Origin: a virus
DNA: 20,374 bases
Virus record (IMG/VR): IMGVR_UViG_3300039106_000069
Location: 1-20,374 of that record
Direction: 5' to 3' (one strand)
The position numbers were made by a program, and so were the translations under genes. This document shows, piece after piece, positions 1 through 5,298 of this stretch (within the stretch, counting starts at the first letter, position 1; the number at the start of each line of letters is the position of its first letter). Below the pieces are notes generated by a model that saw only the letters and a list, made by a program, of their open reading frames with translations, ran no database searches and was not told the DNA's origin.

Positions 1-519
1 GATATATGACTCTTCGAATAAACCTTTAAGACCTGAAACGAAATTCTCAAGGATTTCAGACTTCATACCACGTTCAAGGGCAATTTCATTTTGTGCTATC
101 CACGTCTCAACAACATAATTGAGATATCCATCAACTTTTTCAACAAGACCCTCTTGATTCTTTGCTGCAACTTCTTCAAGCTTAGCTTCGAATTCTTCTT
201 CTAAAGTAGCAATTTCTTGCTTAACTCTAGCAACAATAGCAGCTTCAAAAATTGTAGCAGCTTTTGCTTTAAACTCTTCTGATAAATCTTCACCATTAAC
301 TAAAGCTGCAACATCAGCAGCAACATCTAGTGTAGACTCTTCTTCAACTTTAACTTCTTCAGCTACAACGTCATCTGATGCATCTTCTGCAACATCTTCT
401 TCTGTAACTTCTTCTAATTCTTCAACGACTTCTTCATCGTTTTCCACTTCTTCTACTAATTCTGCTTGCTTGTTTTTAGACTCAGCTAGCATCTCAGCAA
501 TCTTTTGTTCGATAGACAT
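1..519 (-). CDS. 22: Prohead core scaffold protein gp22 (N-terminal 173 aa, cut by window edge)
   Basis: The frame is open from an ATG at 519 down to base 1 and continues beyond the window. The product begins MSIEQKIAEMLAE and is followed by a very acidic, Glu-rich stretch (about residues 20-60). Long charged helical or coiled-coil-like segments follow, then VDGYLNYVVETW and GLKGLFEESYI, which are recognisable gp22 family motifs. In T4, gp22 is the main internal scaffold on which the prohead shell assembles, and gp21 later degrades it. The start is supported by an AGGAGA ribosome binding site 7-12 bases upstream. The gene lies just after gp21, as in T4 (21-22-23), so the major capsid gene 23 is expected just outside the window. 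The 50-base gap to gp21 holds a tandem late-promoter-like motif, suggesting that scaffold and capsid form their own transcription unit. The assignment is firm; only the C-terminus is unseen. Confidence 0.9.
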   Translation of the reverse strand, partial: MSIEQKIAEMLAESKNKQAELVEEVENDEEVVEELEEVTEEDVAEDASDDVVAEEVKVEEESTLDVAADVAALVNGEDLSEEFKAKAATIFEAAIVARVKQEIATLEEEFEAKLEEVAAKNQEGLVEKVDGYLNYVVETWIAQNEIALERGMKSEILENFVSGLKGLFEESYI

Positions 520-553
520 TCTAATCTCCTATTTTATATCTAATAGATAATTG

Positions 554-567
554 TATTTATTATTTAT
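554..567 (-). promoter_or_regulatory. Tandem late-promoter-like motif upstream of gp22
   Basis: The minus strand reads ATAAATAATAAATA, two overlapping-phase copies of ATAAATA, in the gp21-gp22 gap. The T4 late promoter is TATAAATA and NATAAATA is the form proposed for aquatic T4-like phages. The proximal copy ends 34 bases from the gp22 ATG. A 5-bp inverted repeat (TATCT, loop ATT, AGATA; 537-549) begins 4 bases downstream of it. The same 14-mer recurs at 19719-19732. Confidence 0.6.
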
Positions 568-569
568 TA

Positions 570-1223
570 CTATTTAATTTTCTGTAGAAAATTCATAAAT
601 AATTTAAGTTTTTGCTCTTCCAAGCGTTTCATTGACGTTGCACGGATAATGCGTTGTGCTTCTGACAAATCTTTCTCCACGAATCTTCCATCGACCAACA
701 TCCATTCTTTATTTTCCATAATGCCTCTTACGAATGCATCTGGTGCTGAAGGATCAGCAACAATGTCTGCAGCTGTAGATAACATAAAGTCATCTTGAAC
801 TACTTGTATACCTTCATTGTTTTGTTTTAGCGAGCCCATAGCTCTGCTTGACACACCAAGATTTGCACCACCGTCTAAAAGACCCTTAGCAATTTTACCC
901 ATTGGAGTATCTAAAATCTTTGCTTTACCGATATAGTTAGTGCCTTCCTTACGTAAACCTACGATAAGATGTGATACACGGTCTAGATTGATAGAAGGGG
1001 TATCTGGATGACCTAATTCTCCATAAGCACGATTCTTTTCTACATATTCTTTCATGTAACGATCTACTTCTTTATCCATAGTTTTTTCTGGATACATACG
1101 ACCGTTACGATTCTTTAATTCAGATTGAAGGAAAACACCTTCGATGAAGTATTGTTTTCCCTTACCTAATTTTTCTTCAACGATTAAATTCGTTGTTTCG
1201 AAGACTTCTTTAATTAGTTTCAT
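570..1223 (-). CDS. 21: Prohead core protein protease gp21
   Basis: A 217-aa protein, close to the 212 aa of T4 gp21, the serine protease that matures the prohead by cutting scaffold, core proteins and the capsid N-terminus. The visible family motifs are NRNGRMYP (about 38-45), GELGHPD (68-74, with His72 and a second candidate His85) and GVSSRAMG (123-130), which carries the probable nucleophile Ser125 or Ser126. The start follows the upstream 142-aa gene by two bases (TAA CC ATG). Its only Shine-Dalgarno-like sequence, AGGTGA, lies inside the end of that gene, so translation is probably coupled. It sits immediately before gp22, its main substrate, as in T4. Identification is firm; which His and Ser are catalytic needs alignment. 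Confidence 0.94.
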   Translation of the reverse strand: MKLIKEVFETTNLIVEEKLGKGKQYFIEGVFLQSELKNRNGRMYPEKTMDKEVDRYMKEYVEKNRAYGELGHPDTPSINLDRVSHLIVGLRKEGTNYIGKAKILDTPMGKIAKGLLDGGANLGVSSRAMGSLKQNNEGIQVVQDDFMLSTAADIVADPSAPDAFVRGIMENKEWMLVDGRFVEKDLSEAQRIIRATSMKRLEEQKLKLFMNFLQKIK

Positions 1224-1225
1224 GG

Positions 1226-1654
1226 TTATTCACCTGCCACTGCTGGATTATCATAGATACCGAATTGTTCAGGTTCTACTGTAGTTTTATATCCACCAAC
1301 TTTACGTAAACGCAACCAACATTCAGCTTGAGCACCTGAGATAGTTACTACAACATCGCTAGTATTACTAATAGTATCTGGTAACATACTTTGGCCACCA
1401 AATTCTAAAGCACCAGCTGCATCTGCTTGTAGAGTCATAATAGTAGTACCATTACGTGTAATAGTGATAACTCCAGTAGGAGCACCAGTCCAAGTAACAC
1501 CAACAATATTTGCTGTTTGTGTGGCACCATCTAAAGCTTGGCCAACTGCTAAAATATCACTAGCAAGAGAAATAGTTCCAGCTGCAGCAGTACCAGCAAC
1601 TTTAACCACAGCTTCTTGATGTGTCTTTTTAAGGATTGTTTTTACGATGGCCAT
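1226..1654 (-). CDS. Conserved beta-rich structural-type protein, 142 aa
   Basis: The protein begins MAIVKTILKKTHQEAVVKV and then alternates short Thr/Val/Ile strands with Gly/Ala turns (TAAAGTISLASDI, GVITITRNGTTIMTL, SDVVVTISG), ending WLRLRKVGGYKT...FGIYDNPAVAGE. There is no signal peptide or membrane segment. The composition suggests an all-beta, Ig-like or decoration-type fold. I recall similar proteins in aquatic T4-like phages without a firm function. It is inserted between the prohead core genes and gp21, where T4 has no such gene, so a virion or prohead component (for example a head decoration protein) is an inference from context. GGAGAA 7-12 bases upstream, within the end of the preceding gene, supports the start. 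A regulatory or enzymatic role looks unlikely. Confidence 0.7.
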   Translation of the reverse strand: MAIVKTILKKTHQEAVVKVAGTAAAGTISLASDILAVGQALDGATQTANIVGVTWTGAPTGVITITRNGTTIMTLQADAAGALEFGGQSMLPDTISNTSDVVVTISGAQAECWLRLRKVGGYKTTVEPEQFGIYDNPAVAGE

Positions 1655-1657
1655 CTA

Positions 1658-2290
1658 TTATTCTCCTAGACCGTGTTTAGCTGCAAGTGCTTCGATCTCT
1701 TCCATTTGTTCGTTTGTTAATTTACCATGTGATAATTTACTGATAGCTTTTTCAACACCACGAAGTCTTTTATTCCCACTAACAGATTTAGGATAGTTAG
1801 GATCTAATTTCTTTTTAGCAGCGTCTCGTGCATCATGCGCTTTAGCAATTGCATTTGCGTGTTTTGATGCACCTGATTTTGTATATTCTTTACGGTTATA
1901 ATAATCAGTGATTTTATCAGAGATTTTTTTAACTTTTGGATTAGCATCTAATTCTTTACCATGGGCATATTTTGCACTAGCATCAGCACGTGCTTTTTGG
2001 ATATAGTTACCAAGTAGTTTACCTGATACTTCATCTAATTCAGCAAACTCTTCTGACATCATAAAGTCTTCTAAGTCATCTAAATCGTAATTTTCAATAG
2101 TAAACTCAGTTTCTTCTTTACGGAGTTTCTTAAAGTCGTCAGCATCTAATTTACCATTCTTATTCTTATCAAGAACTTTTTGATTTGGATGTAACTCTTC
2201 TTTCTCCATTTTATTACCAGAGCATGAAGCTTCAGTGATAGCTTTAACAGAATTGATTAGATCTTGATCTAAACCTAAATTGATGTCCAT
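1658..2290 (-). CDS. EF-hand-like protein of the prohead operon, 210 aa
   Basis: A 210-aa, charged, mostly helical protein of unknown role. Residues 41-52 (DKNKNGKLDADD) fit the canonical EF-hand loop: Asp1, Asn3, Asn5, Gly6, Leu8, Asp9 and Asp12, flanked by helical sequence. It may therefore bind one calcium ion. An acidic segment follows (about 60-86), then DEVSGKLLGNYIQKARADA (86-104), which resembles a VS..L..Y..KA motif I associate with many uncharacterised phage proteins. The C-terminal half is Lys/Ala-rich with NKRLRGVEKAISKLS (173-187). AAGGGAA upstream supports the start. It lies two bases downstream of the gp68-like gene and three upstream of the 142-aa gene, so it is co-expressed with head genes. 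A prohead core or internal head protein is plausible; T4 has no clear counterpart at this position. Confidence 0.72.
   Translation of the reverse strand: MDINLGLDQDLINSVKAITEASCSGNKMEKEELHPNQKVLDKNKNGKLDADDFKKLRKEETEFTIENYDLDDLEDFMMSEEFAELDEVSGKLLGNYIQKARADASAKYAHGKELDANPKVKKISDKITDYYNRKEYTKSGASKHANAIAKAHDARDAAKKKLDPNYPKSVSGNKRLRGVEKAISKLSHGKLTNEQMEEIEALAAKHGLGE
2135..2170 (-). other. EF-hand calcium-binding loop (residues 41-52 of the 210-aa protein)
   Basis: The twelve codons encode DKNKNGKLDADD, matching EF-hand ligand positions 1, 3, 5, 9 and 12 plus the invariant Gly at 6 and a hydrophobic residue at 8. Position 12 is Asp rather than the usual Glu, which can still coordinate calcium. 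Only one loop is present. Confidence 0.6.
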
Positions 2291-2292
2291 TT

Positions 2293-2850
2293 TTATTCCC
2301 TTATTTGTTGTATTACATTTAGAAAGTTTTCTTTACTTTCTCTCATGTAGTCTACAATCTCGTTATGTTGTTCTAATAAATTATTTAGGAGTTCTTGGGT
2401 ATCGTGATTTATTGCAACTATAGAACCGTCTTGCAATTTATAATCAATTTTACCTTCTACTATTCTATCAATCTTATTAAGCTGTCTAATATCATATGCA
2501 ACTGGGTCAACCGTAAATAGTTTTGAAGAAGCTAGCTCTACGTATGACTCGATTAATGTATCTGTAACTTTAATATTGTGATGTTCTGCAATAATTTTAG
2601 CGATTTTACTATCAGATATTTCTTCGTATATTTCTTGAGCAACTTCTTGTTCTAATGTTTCAGCTTCGTATTGTTGTTTAATAAATTTTCTAGCTTCTTC
2701 AATCGTAGAAAATGTAGATTCTTTACCGTCAATAGTAACTACCTGATTAACAGTCATTTCAATTAGATGACCATTAGAGTGTAGCTGTCTTGCAACGGCT
2801 ACACCATTAATGTTTTCTGATAGTTTTCTAGAGAATTGCTTAAAGTGCAT
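2293..2850 (-). CDS. 68: Prohead core protein gp68-like, 185 aa
   Basis: The product starts MHFKQFSRKLSENINGVAV and is hydrophilic and largely helical (QQYEAETLEQEVAQEIYEE), ending HNEIVDYMRESKENFLNVIQQIRE. The frame is open upstream to 3051, but that part overlaps all of the gp67 gene in another frame and encodes implausible sequence. The ATG at 2850, one base after the gp67 stop (TAG T ATG), is therefore the real start. The assignment as gp68 rests mainly on position (20-67-68-21 in T4) and on the helical core-protein character; T4 gp68 is shorter (about 141 aa). The Shine-Dalgarno is weak (GAAGAA in the gp67 tail), consistent with coupling to gp67. In T4, gp68 is a prohead core component that affects head shape and length. 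Confidence 0.65.
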   Translation of the reverse strand: MHFKQFSRKLSENINGVAVARQLHSNGHLIEMTVNQVVTIDGKESTFSTIEEARKFIKQQYEAETLEQEVAQEIYEEISDSKIAKIIAEHHNIKVTDTLIESYVELASSKLFTVDPVAYDIRQLNKIDRIVEGKIDYKLQDGSIVAINHDTQELLNNLLEQHNEIVDYMRESKENFLNVIQQIRE

Positions 2851-2851
2851 A

Positions 2852-3079
2852 CTATTCTTCAAACGGCTCTGGATCTTCTTCTTCTTGAACTGGCTCTTCT
2901 GCAACTTCTTCATCGCTATTAACAGATTCTGTTTGGAACATATTTTGAGCAACATCAATACGCATGTCATCCAAGCGATCTGAAATACGTGTAGCCATTT
3001 CTGTATTAAATGCAGTTTCGATTGCAATAGAATCGCCAGAAGCGATTGCATCGATTAAGTTTTTTACGCCTTGTGTCAT
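2852..3079 (-). CDS. 67: Prohead core protein gp67-like
   Basis: A 75-aa protein with a helical N-terminus (MTQGVKNLIDAIASGDS, then NTEMATRISDRLDDMRIDVAQ) and a strongly acidic tail (about residues 55-75). Size and composition match T4 gp67 (80 aa), a small acidic internal prohead protein cleaved by gp21. It overlaps the end of gp20 by four bases (ATGA), and AAGGAGAA inside the gp20 end serves as its ribosome binding site, so it is translationally coupled to the portal gene. Position directly after gp20 is as in T4. Sequence is short, so identity rests on position, length and acidic character together. Confidence 0.8.
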   Translation of the reverse strand: MTQGVKNLIDAIASGDSIAIETAFNTEMATRISDRLDDMRIDVAQNMFQTESVNSDEEVAEEPVQEEEDPEPFEE

Positions 3080-4599
3080 TGTTGTTCTCCTTGATCTGGT
3101 TGTCGCGCTTGCATAATTTCACCTTGCTTCTCAGCATGTGTAATCATCAAGTCGTGTTCATCGTCTATTTGTTTATCAATTTCTTTAATTTCTTCTTCAG
3201 ACTGCATTAATACATTACGACGAATATATTCAATTGAGTAGTATTTACCAATATATGGATCTACCAATTGTAGTGCATTAATACGTTGTTGAAGGATCTC
3301 ATTATTTTTTAACTCTGAGAAATGATTATCCATTTGATAATCAAAACGGATATCTTGATAGATATCATCCCACTCATCTGCTCTTATAATACCTTTGGCA
3401 ATTAACTGAATTCGTAAAGCTTCTGCAAATAGTGAAGAGAATTTTTTACGAAGTCTAGTGATGAATTTATTAAATTTAATCTCATCACGAGTAATTTCCA
3501 TTGATTTACCAAGACTAAATCCTTGTTGAGGTTGTAATCTTGTTACAGGAACATTCAATGATTGATATAATTTTTGTTGGAAATAATTGATATCTTCAAT
3601 ATCTCCAAGATTTTGTCCACCAGCAAGTGTAGTGATCTCAGTACCTTTACCGCCTTCACGACGTGGCATCCAAAAATCTTCCATTAATGAAAGATGTTTA
3701 CGATCATCTCTAACTTCACCAGTATTTGCATCATAAACAACTTTATTTCTAAACTTGTTCATAATGTCATTGACGTACTGCTCTGCCTTTAATTTAGGAA
3801 GATTACCAACGTCAACATAAAAAATTCTGCGCTCTGGTGCTCTTGAAATACGATAGATGACTAAAGAGTCTTCCATCATTTTTAATTGATTTACAGGTTT
3901 AATTGCTTTATGTAAATGGCTCAACATCATATTAGTGTTGGCGTCAATTAAACCAGAAGGACAGTAAATAACAGAATCTAATGAAAGCTTAACACCTTGC
4001 GTAGTTGCTTGGGTGATTCCCTTATCATTATATAAGTAGTATTCTTCTACTGTTTTTGTTACTTCAACCCCTTTTGGGTTTTTATCTTTTTTAACGTTTT
4101 TGATCTTACGAATTTTACGTGGATCAATATAACGCAATTCTGCAATACCGTCTTTAGGACGTTTCTCGTCTAAAAGAATGTGATAGTACAAACGTCCATC
4201 AACATACCAAGACCTGAATATATCGTGACCTTTTTCATCGAACTTATAGAGTTTTAAAATTTCTTTAAACTCGTCACGGATTTTTGTTTTAATACTTTCA
4301 GATAACTTTAAGTCATCCATAACTACTGATACTGCTGGCTCATTAGAGTCAACAACAATAGATTCATTGATAATGTCTTCAATTGCAGCGTCGCAATCTG
4401 GATATTGAGATACCTCACGATAACGTTTAATTAAATCATTCTCGTTTTTTACAACACCCTCTAGATCTACAACCATCCCATAATAGGAAGAAGCAGATGA
4501 AGAAACTACCGTGGAACCGTCATCAGGAGTGGGAGTGACAACACTCCCAATTTCCCTTTCTTCTTTTCGTTTTTTAATTTCAAAACCAAAAATTTCCAT
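3076..4599 (-). CDS. 20: Portal vertex protein gp20
   Basis: A 507-aa protein (T4 gp20 is 524 aa) that forms the dodecameric portal through which DNA is packaged and to which neck and tail attach. The region used as a diagnostic marker for T4-like myoviruses is intact: ISRAPERRIFYVDVGNLPK (251-269), TGEVRDDRKH (293-302), EDFWMPRREGGKGTEITTL (307-325) and GGQNLGDIEDI (327-337). RLQPQQGFSLG (354-364) and a charged C-terminus rich in Gln and Glu follow. The start is supported by AAGGG upstream. A late-promoter-like ATAAATA lies 29 bases before the ATG, so gp20 appears to open the head-gene unit gp20-67-68-EF-142aa-21. Confidence 0.97.
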   Translation of the reverse strand: MEIFGFEIKKRKEEREIGSVVTPTPDDGSTVVSSSASSYYGMVVDLEGVVKNENDLIKRYREVSQYPDCDAAIEDIINESIVVDSNEPAVSVVMDDLKLSESIKTKIRDEFKEILKLYKFDEKGHDIFRSWYVDGRLYYHILLDEKRPKDGIAELRYIDPRKIRKIKNVKKDKNPKGVEVTKTVEEYYLYNDKGITQATTQGVKLSLDSVIYCPSGLIDANTNMMLSHLHKAIKPVNQLKMMEDSLVIYRISRAPERRIFYVDVGNLPKLKAEQYVNDIMNKFRNKVVYDANTGEVRDDRKHLSLMEDFWMPRREGGKGTEITTLAGGQNLGDIEDINYFQQKLYQSLNVPVTRLQPQQGFSLGKSMEITRDEIKFNKFITRLRKKFSSLFAEALRIQLIAKGIIRADEWDDIYQDIRFDYQMDNHFSELKNNEILQQRINALQLVDPYIGKYYSIEYIRRNVLMQSEEEIKEIDKQIDDEHDLMITHAEKQGEIMQARQPDQGEQQ

Positions 4600-4628
4600 T
4601 ATATACCCTTGTTTTACTAACTGTTACT

Positions 4629-4635
4629 TATTTAT
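4629..4635 (-). promoter_or_regulatory. Late-promoter-like ATAAATA upstream of gp20
   Basis: The 43-base gap between gp19 and gp20 carries CATAAATAAG on the minus strand. The heptamer ends 29 bases before the gp20 start, leaving room for a short leader with the AAGGG ribosome binding site. It matches NATAAATA. Confidence 0.5.
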
Positions 4636-4642
4636 GTTAATA

Positions 4643-5239
4643 CTAGATAGCGATTGGGAATGAACCAACTGGTGTATTAACAGTAGTAGTTACACCAAAG
4701 CCAGCACCAGCACTAGAAGTATTAGAAGTCCAGTAATTGTAAGTAAATGTAATATCAAACATTTCAATTTGATTATTTGTTTCATAATCAAGGGCAATAG
4801 CACCAATTTCTGTTGGGTATGCATCTGCAAATTTATATGATTTAACAGTAGCACCATTACGGTCTAATTGATGAACCAATAAATCAACTTGATAGTCACG
4901 TGGATTAACACGACCATTTGTTGCAGCCATATTCAATACACCATCAGACCAAATTTCCATTGCATTACGGATAGAGAATGTTGTATCGTTATATACAGAA
5001 ATAGTCCAAGGTTGGAATGAACGTTCACCAGCAAAGTTTACTGGACGACCGCGATAGAATGTTTGTACGTTATCAATTGTTGATGCAGGTAATTGAGCAG
5101 CTTTACACAAGAACTGTGAATTTAAACCAACTAAAGCACCAGCAGTAACGAATGATGGAAATGAAAGCTCAACACGAAATTGGTTGGCGCGAGCACCACC
5201 ACCAATCATCTGTGCTTTAAAATCGCTAATGTTTGCCAT
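4643..5239 (-). CDS. 19: Tail tube protein gp19
   Basis: A 198-aa protein homologous to T4 gp19 (163 aa), which stacks in hexameric rings to form the inner tail tube. Typical elements are the N-terminal RANQFRVELSFP (17-28), FLCKAAQLPAS (43-53), FYRGRPVNFAGER (61-73), WTISVYNDTTFSIRNAMEIW (78-97) and the C-terminal beta strand EMFDITFTYNYW (159-170). After the fold there is a Ser/Thr/Gly-rich tail of about 28 residues (171-198) that accounts for most of the extra length over T4. AAAGGA upstream fixes the start. It has its own 58-base leader with a late-promoter-like motif and a strong hairpin, fitting a protein needed in high copy. Confidence 0.95.
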   Translation of the reverse strand: MANISDFKAQMIGGGARANQFRVELSFPSFVTAGALVGLNSQFLCKAAQLPASTIDNVQTFYRGRPVNFAGERSFQPWTISVYNDTTFSIRNAMEIWSDGVLNMAATNGRVNPRDYQVDLLVHQLDRNGATVKSYKFADAYPTEIGAIALDYETNNQIEMFDITFTYNYWTSNTSSAGAGFGVTTTVNTPVGSFPIAI

Positions 5240-5264
5240 TTGTTTTTCCTTTATCTTTAAAGAT

Positions 5265-5284
5265 GGAGAGGGTTTCCCCTCCCC
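5265..5284 (-). ncRNA. Stable leader hairpin with GAAA tetraloop before gp19
   Basis: In minus-strand RNA, GGGGAGGG pairs with CCCUCUCC around a GAAA loop: eight consecutive pairs, one of them a G-U wobble, closed by a GNRA-type tetraloop. On the plus strand that wobble becomes an A-C mismatch, so the structure favours the transcribed strand. It starts three bases after an ATAAATA motif and lies 25 bases before the gp19 ATG. It is not followed by a U-tract but by the 12-bp palindrome ATCTTTAAAGAT (5253-5264). A 5' stabilising element or an intercistronic processing or attenuation hairpin are both possible. Confidence 0.7.
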
Positions 5285-5287
5285 TAT

Positions 5288-5298
5288 TATTTATTTAT
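5288..5298 (-). promoter_or_regulatory. Double late-promoter-like motif upstream of gp19
   Basis: The minus strand reads ATAAATAAATA, two overlapping ATAAATA heptamers, overlapping the gp18 stop codon. The proximal copy is followed after three bases by the GAAA-loop hairpin and lies 48 bases from the gp19 ATG. It matches the NATAAATA late motif of aquatic T4-like phages. Confidence 0.6.

Noticed and set aside
2851-3051. A longer reading frame extending the gp68-like gene upstream to 3051.
   Set aside because: It overlaps nearly the whole gp67 gene in another frame and encodes Leu/Gln/Lys-rich sequence typical of an antisense-free shadow. The ATG at 2850, directly after the gp67 stop, gives a normal protein.
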